Below, piece by piece: positions 10,490 through 19,268 of a DNA stretch of 64,000 bases (position 1 is the first letter of the stretch; every line of letters begins with the position of its first letter). The stretch spans positions 682,001 through 746,000 of the forward strand of contig JACJID010000005.1 in assembly GCA_014138725.1 (NCBI GenBank), in the 5' to 3' direction. The notes under the pieces are model-generated. The model had not been told where the DNA came from. It saw nothing but the letters and a program-made list of their open reading frames with translations, and ran no database searches. Both the position numbers and the translations under genes were made by a program. The DNA is from Kutzneria viridogrisea (GTDB lineage: Bacteria; Actinomycetota; Actinomycetes; Mycobacteriales; Pseudonocardiaceae).

Positions 10490-11347
10490 TCAGCCCTTGG
10501 CCAGCGCGACGAGCCGGTCGTAGGAACCGTTGAACAGGTTCTGGTCACCGGGGAACGTGCCGGAGTTCGAGTACTGCCAGAAGGTGTAGAAGGTCCAGGC
10601 GTAGGGCAGCGCGCCCACCGAGGAGGCGTACCTGGCCACCCACAACGGGTTCGTCGAGGTGAAGTCGCCCTGGTTGCCGGTGCACTGCGACCACCAGGTG
10701 GTGGCCGTGTAGATCACGGGGAAGACCCCGGTGCGGGCCTTGTAGGTGTCGCTGAAGTCCAGGATCCACCGCACCATCGCACCCGGCGAGAGCCCGTAAC
10801 ACGTGTCCCCGTAGGGATTCCACTCGATGTCCAGCGCCCCGGGCAGGGTCTTGCCGTCGGAGGACCAGCCGCCGCCGTGGTCCACGAAGTAGTTGGCCTG
10901 GGTGCCGCCGCTGGTCGTGTTCGGCGTGGCGAAGTGGTACGTGCCGCGGATCATGCCAACGTTGTAGGAACCGTTGTACTGCTGGGTGAAGTTCGCGTTG
11001 GTGTAGTACGTGCCCTCAGTCGCCTTGATGTAGGCGAAGCGCCCGCCGTTGTTCCACGCGGTCTGCCAGTCCACGTCTCCCTGGTAGGAACTGACATCCA
11101 TGCCGTAGACGACGTCCTCGGCGCGCATCGGCAGCGGTCTGCTCGCGCCGCGCGCGCCCTCGTGCTTGCGGATCTGTGATCCCAGCACGTGGTTGTGCTG
11201 CGCGTCCTGAACGGACAGTGGCGGATTGTTGCCATCGGGGGTGGGCGGTGCGGCGTTCGCGGGTACCATCCCGCCCATCAGCAGAGCTCCGGTCGCTACC
11301 GCGATGGCGGCGAGTCTGGTCCGGGCCGCCAGTGCTGTTCCGGCCAT
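10490..11347 (-). CDS. Secreted GH25 muramidase (lysozyme M1-like), copy A
   Basis: 285 residues with an N-terminal signal peptide (hydrophobic 10-30, cleavage probably after ANA). GH25 enzymes cleave the beta-1,4 bond of peptidoglycan. The catalytic residues appear in YGMDVSSYQGDVDW (Asp on the first strand) and GALDIEWNPYG (the D-x-E pair); YIKATEG, GMIRGTYHFA and GQ/THFWQYS-type C-terminal strands complete the barrel. A close tandem paralogue lies at 11551-12372; both share an odd QIRKHEG block just after the signal peptide. ATG 11347 has GAGAGG 7 nt upstream. It probably acts in cell-wall turnover or attack on competitors. Confidence 0.9.
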   Translation of the reverse strand: MAGTALAARTRLAAIAVATGALLMGGMVPANAAPPTPDGNNPPLSVQDAQHNHVLGSQIRKHEGARGASRPLPMRAEDVVYGMDVSSYQGDVDWQTAWNNGGRFAYIKATEGTYYTNANFTQQYNGSYNVGMIRGTYHFATPNTTSGGTQANYFVDHGGGWSSDGKTLPGALDIEWNPYGDTCYGLSPGAMVRWILDFSDTYKARTGVFPVIYTATTWWSQCTGNQGDFTSTNPLWVARYASSVGALPYAWTFYTFWQYSNSGTFPGDQNLFNGSYDRLVALAKG

Positions 11348-11382
11348 AGTGGAACCTCTCGATCTGCCCGCAGGGGAAGCGG

Positions 11383-11463
11383 ATCACGTGGGGCGACCAC
11401 GTTGGTTCTCAGTGTGAGCGACGATCCACGTGATGGCTAGATTGACAGTGAATTTCTCACGTG
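11383..11463. promoter_or_regulatory. Three CACGTG palindromes upstream of GH25 copy A
   Basis: CACGTG occurs at 11385-11390, 11427-11432 and 11458-11463. The first two are embedded in the same 10-mer in opposite orientation (GATCACGTGG and CCACGTGATG). Centre spacings are 42 and 31 bp, close to whole helical turns. The cluster lies 38-116 bp upstream of the GH25 start, so it is a candidate operator. The cognate regulator is unknown. Confidence 0.45.
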
Positions 11464-11550
11464 TACGGAGTAATCCGACGTGGGACGTGTGCAGTGTGAT
11501 CCACGAACCGTGGGCAGGTCACGGTTGTCGGTGAATCGGTCACACGAAGT

Positions 11551-12372
11551 TCACCCGGTGGCGAAGGAGCGCAGCCCGTCCTGGTTGCCCGCGTAGCGGT
11601 TCTGGTCCCCGGGCAAGGTCCCCTTGTCGGCGAACTGCCAGATCGTCTGCCGCGCCCAGCCGTTGGGCAGCGTGCCCACTTCCGGCCCGTAGCGCGGGAT
11701 CCACAGCGGATTGGCGCCGAAGCCGCCGTTGTTGCCGGTGCACTTGGACCACCACGAGGTGCTCGTGTAGATGGTCGGCAACCGGCCGGTGCGCTCGCGG
11801 ACCCGGTCGCTGAAGGCCCGGGTCCAGGCGACCATGTCGGCGGGCGACTTCTTGTAACAGGTGTCCCCGTACGGGTTGTACTCCAGGTCCAGCGCGGGCG
11901 GCAGGGTCCTGCCGTCCTTCGACCAGCCACCACCGTGATCGATGAAGTAGTTGGCCTGGGTCCTGCCGTCGGAGACGTCGGGCAGCGCGAAGTGGTAGGC
12001 GCCGCGGATCATGCCCACGTCGTAGGAACCGTTGTACTGCTGGGTGAAGTTCGGGTTGGTGTAGGTGACGCCCTCGGTCGCCTTGATGTAGACGAACTTC
12101 GCGCCGTCCCGGCTGGCCTTGGGCCAGTCCACGTTGCCCTGGTGGCTGCTGACGTCCATGCCCAGGGTGTCCTCCGCGACGGACAACTCCACGACGCGGC
12201 CCGGGTCGGTGCCCTCGTGCTTGCGGATCTGAGCCCCGGCGAAGTCGTCCTCGGGATGTGCGGGCGCCAGCGGGGAAGCGGTGGCCGAGGCGGGGCAGAC
12301 GACCGCCAGCAGCGCGCTGGCCGCAGCCGTCGCGAGCAGTGCTCGCAATGTTGTTCGAGCCGTGGACTCCAA
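11551..12372 (-). CDS. Secreted GH25 muramidase (lysozyme M1-like), copy B
   Basis: 273 residues with a signal peptide (hydrophobic about 8-32). It is the tandem paralogue of the 10490-11347 product, with the same order of motifs: QIRKHEG, LGMDVSSHQGNVDW, YIKATEG, NPNFTQQYNGSYDVGMIRGA, HGGGWSKDGRTLPPALDLEYNPYG, and TIWQFADKG. Both catalytic acidic residues are kept. The gene lies 203 bp upstream of copy A on the same strand, with its own promoter space downstream of the aldo-keto reductase gene. Confidence 0.9.
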   Translation of the reverse strand: MESTARTTLRALLATAAASALLAVVCPASATASPLAPAHPEDDFAGAQIRKHEGTDPGRVVELSVAEDTLGMDVSSHQGNVDWPKASRDGAKFVYIKATEGVTYTNPNFTQQYNGSYDVGMIRGAYHFALPDVSDGRTQANYFIDHGGGWSKDGRTLPPALDLEYNPYGDTCYKKSPADMVAWTRAFSDRVRERTGRLPTIYTSTSWWSKCTGNNGGFGANPLWIPRYGPEVGTLPNGWARQTIWQFADKGTLPGDQNRYAGNQDGLRSFATG

Positions 12373-12394
12373 GGCGTCGTCCTTCCCCTCGGGG

Positions 12395-12430
12395 GCGCTG
12401 AACGGACCACAAGGCTAGTCCGTTCAGCGC
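12395..12430 (-). terminator. Terminator hairpin after the aldo-keto reductase gene
   Basis: A perfect 13-bp stem gcgctgaacggac with a 10-nt loop, located 39 bp beyond the leftward aldo-keto reductase stop (12469) and just upstream of the GH25 copy B start. Confidence 0.6.
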
Positions 12431-12468
12431 AATCCGCATCAGGAAAGGAACGATCGTGGGCGTGTCCG

Positions 12469-13329
12469 CTATGCGGCGTCGAGCGCGGTGATGTCCTCGG
12501 CGGACAGCTCCAGGTGCACGGCGGCGGCCGAGTCGCGGATCGTCTCCGGCCTGCTGGAGCCCGGGATCGGGATCACCACCGGGGACTTGGCCAGCATCCA
12601 GGCCAGGGTCACCTGCTGCGGGCTGACCCCGTGCCGCGCGGCCACCTCGTTGAAGGCGGCGAAGCGCGAGCCCAGCTCGGCGGCCTTGGTGATGCCGCCC
12701 AGCGGGCTCCACGGCAGGAAGGCCACGCCCATCTCCTCGCACAGCCGCAGTTCCGGCTCGCTGGAGCGGAACTCCGGCGAGAACTGGTTCTGCACCGAGA
12801 CCAGGCGCCCGCCGAGGATCTCGTCGGCCAGCCGGATCTGCTCCGGGTTGGCGTTGGAGATGCCCGCGAACCGGATCTTGCCCTGGTCCAGCAGGTCGCG
12901 CAGCGCGCCGATGGACTCGGCGTAGTCGGTGTCGGGGTCGGGCCGGTGGAACTGGTAGAGCCCGATCGCCTCGACGCCCAGCCGCTTGAGCGAGTCCTCG
13001 CAGGCCTGCTTCAGGTGCGCGGCCGTGCCGTCCAGCGTCCAGGTGCCGTCCCCGGGCCGCAGGTGGCCGCCCTTGGTGGCGATCAGCACCTCGGAGGTGT
13101 CCCCGCCGAAGGAGGCCACCGCCCTGGCGATCAGCGCCTCGTTGTGGCCGGTGTCCGGCCCGCCCAGCGAGTAGGCGTCGGCGGTGTCGATCAGCGTGAC
13201 GCCCGCCTCCAGCGCGGCGTGGATGGTGGCGACGGCGCGCGCCTCGTCCGGGCGGCCCTCGATGGACAGCGGCATGCCGCCCAGTCCGATCGCGCTCACC
13301 TGCGCGTCGCCGATGCGACGAGTCTGCAT
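12469..13329 (-). CDS. Aldo/keto reductase
   Basis: 286 residues of the aldo-keto reductase TIM-barrel family, an NADPH-dependent carbonyl reductase. The catalytic tetrad is visible: Asp and Tyr in LIDTADAYS, Lys in LIATKGGH and His in LYQFHRPD. The C-terminal cofactor-binding segment VVIPIPGSSRPETI is typical. The substrate is unknown. It is divergent from a LysR-type gene with 113 bp between the starts, a usual arrangement for a regulator and its target. Confidence 0.9.
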   Translation of the reverse strand: MQTRRIGDAQVSAIGLGGMPLSIEGRPDEARAVATIHAALEAGVTLIDTADAYSLGGPDTGHNEALIARAVASFGGDTSEVLIATKGGHLRPGDGTWTLDGTAAHLKQACEDSLKRLGVEAIGLYQFHRPDPDTDYAESIGALRDLLDQGKIRFAGISNANPEQIRLADEILGGRLVSVQNQFSPEFRSSEPELRLCEEMGVAFLPWSPLGGITKAAELGSRFAAFNEVAARHGVSPQQVTLAWMLAKSPVVIPIPGSSRPETIRDSAAAVHLELSAEDITALDAA

Positions 13330-13442
13330 CTCGTGGATCCCCTTACTGCATCGTCTCGGTCAACGGTTCCAGCCTCCACCCGGACGCATTAAGCTGTCCA
13401 ACAGAAGAAACTGATCCCCTCGATCGCGTGAGGTGCTCAATC

Positions 13443-14366
13443 GTGGAGTTGCGACAGCTCGAGTACTTCGTGGCGGTCGCCGAGGAGTGCCACTTCACCA
13501 GGGCCGCGCAGCGTCTGCACGTGGCCCAGTCCGGCCTGTCCGCCTCGATCCGCACCCTGGAGCGCGAGCTCGGCGCGACCCTGTTCCTGCGCAGCACCCG
13601 GCAGGTCGAGCTGACCGAGGCGGGCCGCGCGCTGCTGGTGGAGGCGCGGCGGGCGCTCACCAACGTGGCCGCCGCCAGGGACGCCGTCGCCGCCGTGCAG
13701 GGCCTGCTGCGCGGGCGGCTGGCCGTGGGCACGATCCAGTGCCTGTGCACGGTGGACCTGCCCTTTGTGCTGGCCCAGTTCAGCGCGGCGCACCCCGGGG
13801 TGCAGATGCAGCTCCGGCACAGCGAGAGCGCCGACCTGATCGAACAGGTCCGCACCGGCCGGCTGGACGTGGCCTTCGTGTCCCGCCCGGCGCGCTGCCC
13901 GGACGACGTGATGATGACCCCGCTCGCGGCCGTGCCGATGGCGCTGACCTGCGGGCCTGAACACCCGTTCGCGCTGCGCTCCGAGGTGGCGCTGGAGGAG
14001 CTGTCCGGGCTGTCGTTCGTGGACTACAACCCGGGCTGGGGGACCCGCGACACCGTGGACCGCGTGCTCGCGGCGGCGGGCGTGGACCGGCACGTGGCGC
14101 TGGAGGTCAACGACGTGCACTCCCTGCTGGACCTGGTGGCCTGCGGGTTGGGTGTGGCGCTGGTGCCCGAGCACTTCGCGCACAAGCAGACCGAGGCTCG
14201 CTTCGTGCCGCTGGCCGGGGCCGTGCCCTGCTGGGAGACGGTGATCGTGACGCCCGCCTCGCACAGCGCGGCGGCCAGCGTGCTGCTGCGGATGGTCAGC
14301 CGGGAATCGGCCCGGGAGACGACTGCGCTGCCGAGCGCATCGTGTCCTGGAACCGCGCGCGGCTGA
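13443..14366 (+). CDS. LysR family transcriptional regulator
   Basis: 307 residues. The N-terminal winged helix is intact (VELRQLEYFVAVAEECHFTRAAQRLHVAQSGLS, given in part), followed by the linker helix and a periplasmic-binding-like effector domain from about residue 90. GTG 13443 aligns with the canonical MELRQLEYF start; an upstream in-frame GTG at 13428 would add five residues. It probably regulates the divergent aldo-keto reductase gene. Its last 71 bp overlap the convergent pentapeptide gene, an unusually long overlap. Confidence 0.9.
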   Translation: MELRQLEYFVAVAEECHFTRAAQRLHVAQSGLSASIRTLERELGATLFLRSTRQVELTEAGRALLVEARRALTNVAAARDAVAAVQGLLRGRLAVGTIQCLCTVDLPFVLAQFSAAHPGVQMQLRHSESADLIEQVRTGRLDVAFVSRPARCPDDVMMTPLAAVPMALTCGPEHPFALRSEVALEELSGLSFVDYNPGWGTRDTVDRVLAAAGVDRHVALEVNDVHSLLDLVACGLGVALVPEHFAHKQTEARFVPLAGAVPCWETVIVTPASHSAAASVLLRMVSRESARETTALPSASCPGTARG

Positions 14367-15216
14367 ACTTCGTCTCGCCGAGGAAGCGCGCCCCGGAGAA
14401 GTCGGCCGGACCCACCGCCACGAACCCGCTGAACCACGCCTTGTCGTGGAAGGTCGTGCGGTGGGCCACGAACCGGTAGTGCGCCGTGGCCGCGGTGAAC
14501 CAGGCCGGGCCGCGGATCTCGGCCTCGTACAGCGCGGTGGCCTGGTGCAGGTTGGCCCGCCGCATGGTCAGCTCGCCGATCCGGCGCCCGGACAGGTCCA
14601 GGTACTCCAGGGTCGCCCCGGTCAGGTCCAGGTCGTAGTCCGGGCCGTCCGAGCCCGCCGCGGGCAGCAGCGCGCCGACCAGCCGCTGGGCGGTCAGCCG
14701 CACCTGCTTCTCCAGGTCGTCCTCACCGAGCGCGAACGGCCGCCGCAGGTACGCGCAGAGCACGTCGAGCACGGTCTGGGTGTACTCGCGGCGGCTGCGC
14801 GCCAGGTTGGCCAGCGCGTGCATGGCGCCCAGCCGGACCTGGTCGCCCGCGTGCCCGAGCAGCTCCACCGACTTGGCGAAGCGTTCGTCGGCCACCCGTT
14901 CCCGGTCGTGCGCGATGCGCAGGTCCTCCTGCTCCTGACGGCGCTCCTCCACCCGGCGGCGCCGGTCGTTGAGCCACAGCCCGTAGAGCGCCACCACCGA
15001 GGCCGCGGCCAGGCCGCCGGTCTTGAGCGCCTCCACGTGGCTGGCCCCCGGCTCGACCAGGCGTAGCCAGCCGGTGACGGCCGCCAGCACCGCGAAGGCC
15101 AGGATGCAGGTCGGCAGCCACACCATCCGGGCCCACCTCCGGCCGATGACCGGCACCACGATGAGCAGCACGAGCACCGCTGCGCCACTTGTCCACAGCC
15201 AGACTTGATCGCCCAC
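14296..15216 (-). CDS. Two-TM membrane protein with pentapeptide-like repeats
   Basis: 306 residues. Two N-terminal transmembrane segments (about 8-26 and 33-52), a third weaker one near 70-85, then a charged coiled region (NDRRRRVEERRQEQEDLRIAH) and a heat-repeat-like block (VRLGAMHALANLARSRREYTQTVLDVLCAYLR). The C-terminal part has the A(D/N)LxX pattern of pentapeptide repeats (LTGATLEYLDLSGRRIGELTMRRANL). This architecture is common in actinobacterial pentapeptide membrane proteins of unknown role. It starts at GTG 15216. Confidence 0.78.
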   Translation of the reverse strand: MGDQVWLWTSGAAVLVLLIVVPVIGRRWARMVWLPTCILAFAVLAAVTGWLRLVEPGASHVEALKTGGLAAASVVALYGLWLNDRRRRVEERRQEQEDLRIAHDRERVADERFAKSVELLGHAGDQVRLGAMHALANLARSRREYTQTVLDVLCAYLRRPFALGEDDLEKQVRLTAQRLVGALLPAAGSDGPDYDLDLTGATLEYLDLSGRRIGELTMRRANLHQATALYEAEIRGPAWFTAATAHYRFVAHRTTFHDKAWFSGFVAVGPADFSGARFLGETKFSRARFQDTMRSAAQSSPGPIPG

Positions 15217-15369
15217 CCCGGTATTCTCGCTGTGTCCTTCGCCTCATGGTGACGCGGGCACCCCCGTGCGGGTGTTCCACTGGTCCGTTCCGGTCGGCGA
15301 CCGTGTGTGATCGACTGTGCGTGCAGCGCAGTGAGGCGCGGCCTTGTGTGGGTCAGGGAGGGCAGTGAG

Positions 15370-16191
15370 GTGGAGCGGCCGTCGTGGGCGCCAGTGGACG
15401 TGGACGTCAGCAGGCCCAGTTCGGCCCGTGTCTACGACTACTACCTCGGCGGGGCGCACAACTTCGCCGTGGACCGGGCCGTCGCCGAGCAGACGCTGCG
15501 CCTGATGCCGGGGCTGGACCAGGTGATGCGCCTGAACCGGGCCTTCCTGCGCCGTTCGGTGCGGATGCTGGTGCGTTCGGGCGTAACCCAGTTCCTCGAC
15601 CTGGGCGCGGGCATCCCCACCGCGGGCAACGTGCACGAGGTCGCGCAGGCGGAGAACCCGGCGGCCCGCGTGCTCTACGTGGACGTGGACCCGGTTGCCG
15701 TGGCGCACAGCAACACCATGCTGGCGGGCAACGAGCGGGCCGCCGCGTTGCAGGCCGACATCCGGGACCCCAAACGGATCTTCGACGAGGCACAGCGCGG
15801 CGGGGTGCTGGAGCTGGACCGCCCGGTGGCCGTGCTGATGAACTTCGTGCTGCACTTCGTGCCGGACTCCGACGACCCCGAGGGCGTTGTCGCGGTCTAC
15901 CGCCAGTTGATGTCCGAGGGCAGCTACCTGGTGCTCTCCCACGCGGGTTTTGACAGTGAATCCGACCCGCCGTCCGGCTGGGCCTCGGCCGTGGACCTCT
16001 ACGACCGAGAGGTCTCGGTGCTGCACTTCCGCCGTTCGGACCGCGTCGCTCGCCTGTTTTCCGGCTTCGACCTGCTGGAGCCCGGGGTGGTGCGCCTCCC
16101 GCTGTGGCGCCCGGACCCCGACGAGGAGGTGCCCGGGGACGCCCACCGCTACCTCGGCTTCGCCGGGGTGGGGAGGAAACCGTGTCGTTAG
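15370..16191 (+). CDS. SAM-dependent methyltransferase, PF04672/DUF574 type, copy 1
   Basis: About 273 residues from GTG 15370; an in-frame GTG at 15307 would give 294. It matches the actinobacterial S-adenosyl methyltransferase family: ARVYDYYLGGAHNFAVDR near the N-terminus, QFLDLGAGIPTAGN as SAM motif I, VLYVDVDPVAVAHS as motif II and QADIRDP following. The substrate is unknown; these genes are numerous in actinomycetes. The downstream gene is a paralogue, 78 bp away from the GTG chosen there. Confidence 0.85.
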   Translation: MERPSWAPVDVDVSRPSSARVYDYYLGGAHNFAVDRAVAEQTLRLMPGLDQVMRLNRAFLRRSVRMLVRSGVTQFLDLGAGIPTAGNVHEVAQAENPAARVLYVDVDPVAVAHSNTMLAGNERAAALQADIRDPKRIFDEAQRGGVLELDRPVAVLMNFVLHFVPDSDDPEGVVAVYRQLMSEGSYLVLSHAGFDSESDPPSGWASAVDLYDREVSVLHFRRSDRVARLFSGFDLLEPGVVRLPLWRPDPDEEVPGDAHRYLGFAGVGRKPCR

Positions 16192-16268
16192 ACGCCCGGC
16201 CTACCCGCCCGTATGCTCGCGACCGGTCCTATTCGGGTGAACAGACGCCAGGGACGAGAGGTGACCGC

Positions 16269-17111
16269 GTGGAGCACCCGAACCAGGCCAGGAAGTCCAA
16301 TGGTGCGGGGGAGGTCGACCTGCGCCGGGTCAGCGTGGCCCGGATCGACGACTACCTGCTCGGTGGGGCGCACAACTTCGCCGTGGACCGGGAGCTGGCC
16401 GAGCAGGCGGTGCGCCTGATGCCGCAGTTGCCCCGTCTGGTGCAGACCAATCGAGCCTTCCTCGGCCGTGCCGTGCGCTACCTCGTCGAGTGCGGTGTGA
16501 GCCAGTTCATCGACCTCGGGTCCGGACTGCCCACCGCGGGCAACGCCTACGACGTGGCCAAGCGCGCCACCTCCGCGGCCCGCGTGGTGCACGTGGACGC
16601 CGACCCCATGGTGGTGGCGCACAGCCGCTGCATGGTGGAGGGCCCCAACTCGGCGATCATCCAGGCCGACCTGCGCGAGCCCGACTCGGTGCTGGACGAC
16701 CCCACGACCCGCAAGCTGATCGACCTGAACCGGCCGGTGGGCCTGCTCATGTTGTTCGTGCTCGACTTCGTGCCCTACGCCGAGGACCTGGTGGCCCTGA
16801 TCGCACGCTACCGCGAGCGCATGGCCCCGGGCAGCCACCTGGTGGTGTCGCACTCCACGGTGGACGGTGGCGACGACACCTTCGCCAGGGCACAGGAGCT
16901 GTACCGCAGCTACGCCATCGAGATCTACCCCAGGACCCGCGGGGAGGTGTCCAGCTTGTTAGCCGGCTTCGAACTGGCGGAACCTGGAGTGGTGCAGGTT
17001 CCGCACTGGCGAGCAGTGGGATCCGAGTCCAGCGAGAGTGGCCCGGCGGAGGACATCGATGAGCAGCCCGAGCACGCCGGCGCCTACGCGGTGGTGGGGC
17101 GACGGCCATGA
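16269..17111 (+). CDS. SAM-dependent methyltransferase, PF04672/DUF574 type, copy 2
   Basis: About 280 residues from GTG 16269; a GTG at 16182 overlapping the previous stop would give 309. The order of motifs matches copy 1: ARIDDYLLGGAHNFAVDR, QFIDLGSGLPTAGN (SAM motif I), VVHVDADPMVVAHS, QADLREPDSVL, then LMLFVLDFVPYAED. The GAGAGG near 16256-16261 favours 16269. The stop is embedded in the ATG of the GGDEF-EAL gene (ATGA), so the second methyltransferase and the c-di-GMP protein are translationally coupled. Confidence 0.84.
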   Translation: MEHPNQARKSNGAGEVDLRRVSVARIDDYLLGGAHNFAVDRELAEQAVRLMPQLPRLVQTNRAFLGRAVRYLVECGVSQFIDLGSGLPTAGNAYDVAKRATSAARVVHVDADPMVVAHSRCMVEGPNSAIIQADLREPDSVLDDPTTRKLIDLNRPVGLLMLFVLDFVPYAEDLVALIARYRERMAPGSHLVVSHSTVDGGDDTFARAQELYRSYAIEIYPRTRGEVSSLLAGFELAEPGVVQVPHWRAVGSESSESGPAEDIDEQPEHAGAYAVVGRRP

Positions 17112-19264
17112 CCGGGTGGACCAAGCAGCGCGTTCCGGGGATGCGATCGGCCGTGGGTGACGAGGTCGTGGCGGGCGTCGAGGCGTTCGCGGAGTCCTGG
17201 GCGACGGCGATCATCGGCACCAGCTACGTGCCGATGACCAAGGCCGAGGTGGTCGACCACCTGCGCGGCCTGACCGACCTGCTGGTCGGCGCCCTGCTGA
17301 CCGAGCCGTTCCGCACGGCAGCGGCGCACGAGGTGGGCATCCGGCTGGTGGAGGCGCACTTCACCGGCACCGAGACCCTGGACCGCACCATCCAGTTGAT
17401 GGGCGACGAGCTACTCGGTGAACTGCGCCGCGACGGGGACCCCGTGCTGTACTCGCGGATCGCCGCGCTCCAGGGCGCGCTGGCCGCGGGCTACGCGCAG
17501 AGCCTGCGCGAGCGGACCCTGGACGAGCAGGAGGCCATCCGCGAGGCGGTGCTGGACGCGCGCGACCACGCCGAGGCCGCGCTGCGCGCCAGCGAGGCCC
17601 GGTTCCGCGCGGTGTTCGCGGAGGCCGCCATCGGCATGGGCATCTCCGACACCGACGGCAACGTCCTGGAGGTCAACCAGTCGCTCCAGGACATGCTGGG
17701 CTATCCGGCCTCCGAGCTGCGCCAGCGCAATCTGCGCTCGCTCATGCACGAGGACGACGTGGCCAGCGTGTGGGAGTTCTACGAGGAACTGGTCCGCGGC
17801 GAGCGCGACCACTTCCGCGTGGAGAAGCGGTTCAAGCGGCGCGACAACCAGTCGGTGTGGACGCACCTGACGATCTCGCTGGTGCGCGACGACGACGGGC
17901 GCCCCGCGTACCAGGTGGCGATGGTCGAGGACGTCACCGACCGGCACCTGTTGCAGAACCGGTTGCGCTACCAGGCACTGCACGACCCGCTGACCGGGCT
18001 GCCCAACCGCGCGCTGTTCCTGGAACGGCTGGGCAAGGCCTTCGACACCAGCGTGGTCAGCGCGCGGGTCGGCCTGTGCTACCTGGACCTGGACGGGTTC
18101 AAGGTCATCAACGACAGCCTCGGCCACGACATCGGCGACCAGCTGCTGGTGGCCGTGGCGCGGCGGCTGGACGAGTCGGTGTCCGGGGACGGCATGCTGG
18201 TCGCCCGCATGGGCGGCGACGAGTTCGTCATCCTCATGGAGGGCTCCACCGGCACGCAGAGCATCGTGGACGTGGCCGACCGGGTGCTGACCTCGCTGAC
18301 CGGACCGGTGCGCATCGACGGGCACGAGCTGTCGGTGTCGGCCAGCATCGGCATCGTGGAGCGGGCCATCGAGGGCACCACCTCCGCGGACGTCATGCGC
18401 GACGCCGACATCACCCTGTACTGGGCCAAGGCCGACGGCAAGAGCCGCTGGGCCCTGTACGACCCGGAGCGCAACGCCCGTGAGGTGGCGCGGTTCACGC
18501 TGTCGGCCACCATGCCCGCGGCGCTGGAGCGCGACGAGTTCTACGTGGACTACCAGCCGCTGGTTCGCCTGGAGGACAGCAAGATCCTCGGTGTGGAGGC
18601 ACTGGTTCGCTGGCAGCACCCGGAGTTCGGCAGGCTCGCCCCGGACCGGTTCATCGAACTGGCCGAGGAGACCGGGCTGATCGTGCCGCTGGGGCGCTGG
18701 GTGCTGCGCAAGGCGTGCCAGCAGGCGCGGCGCTGGCTGGACGCCTTCGGTGACGCCACGCCGTTCGTCAGCGTCAACCTGGCCGTGCGGCAGTCGCGGG
18801 ATCCCGCGCTGGTGGCCGACGTGCGCCAGATCCTGGCCGAGGCCGCGCTGCCCCCGCACCTGCTCCAGCTTGAGCTGACCGAGAGCGCGATCATGGGTAC
18901 CGCCGACGAGCCGCTGGAGGCGTTGCGCGCGCTGAGCGACATGGGCGTGCGCATCGCCATCGACGACTTCGGCACCGGCTACTCGAACCTGGCCTACCTG
19001 CGGCACCTGCCCGTGCACGAGCTGAAGATCGCCGGCTCGTTCATGGAGGGCCTGCGCGCCGCGGACGGGGCCGACCCGGTGGACGCCCAGATCGTGAGCA
19101 CGCTCGTGTCGCTGGCGCACGCGCTGGGGCTGACCGTGACGGCCGAGGGTGTGGAGACGCCCGCGCAGGCCGAACGCCTGCGCCGCATCGGCTGCGACGC
19201 GGGTCAGGGCTGGCTGTTCGCCCGGCCAGGACCCCCCGACCACATCGAACCGCTCTTCTCCTAA
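17108..19264 (+). CDS. PAS-GGDEF-EAL protein (predicted c-di-GMP synthesis/turnover enzyme)
   Basis: 718 residues, no transmembrane segment. An N-terminal helical domain (1-140) of unknown type is followed by a PAS/PAC sensor (about 160-285), a GGDEF domain (about 290-460) and an EAL domain (470-715). GGDEF is intact in ARMGGDEFVILME (about 368), so diguanylate cyclase activity is plausible. EAL is intact in GVEALVRWQHP; ELTESAIM and AIDDFGTGYSNL are conserved and the catalytic Lys is in ELKIAGSF, where the usual KID aspartate is Ala. The architecture resembles Streptomyces RmdA, from memory. It overlaps the methyltransferase gene by 4 bp. Confidence 0.92.
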   Translation: MTGWTKQRVPGMRSAVGDEVVAGVEAFAESWATAIIGTSYVPMTKAEVVDHLRGLTDLLVGALLTEPFRTAAAHEVGIRLVEAHFTGTETLDRTIQLMGDELLGELRRDGDPVLYSRIAALQGALAAGYAQSLRERTLDEQEAIREAVLDARDHAEAALRASEARFRAVFAEAAIGMGISDTDGNVLEVNQSLQDMLGYPASELRQRNLRSLMHEDDVASVWEFYEELVRGERDHFRVEKRFKRRDNQSVWTHLTISLVRDDDGRPAYQVAMVEDVTDRHLLQNRLRYQALHDPLTGLPNRALFLERLGKAFDTSVVSARVGLCYLDLDGFKVINDSLGHDIGDQLLVAVARRLDESVSGDGMLVARMGGDEFVILMEGSTGTQSIVDVADRVLTSLTGPVRIDGHELSVSASIGIVERAIEGTTSADVMRDADITLYWAKADGKSRWALYDPERNAREVARFTLSATMPAALERDEFYVDYQPLVRLEDSKILGVEALVRWQHPEFGRLAPDRFIELAEETGLIVPLGRWVLRKACQQARRWLDAFGDATPFVSVNLAVRQSRDPALVADVRQILAEAALPPHLLQLELTESAIMGTADEPLEALRALSDMGVRIAIDDFGTGYSNLAYLRHLPVHELKIAGSFMEGLRAADGADPVDAQIVSTLVSLAHALGLTVTAEGVETPAQAERLRRIGCDAGQGWLFARPGPPDHIEPLFS

Positions 19265-19268
19265 CCCC

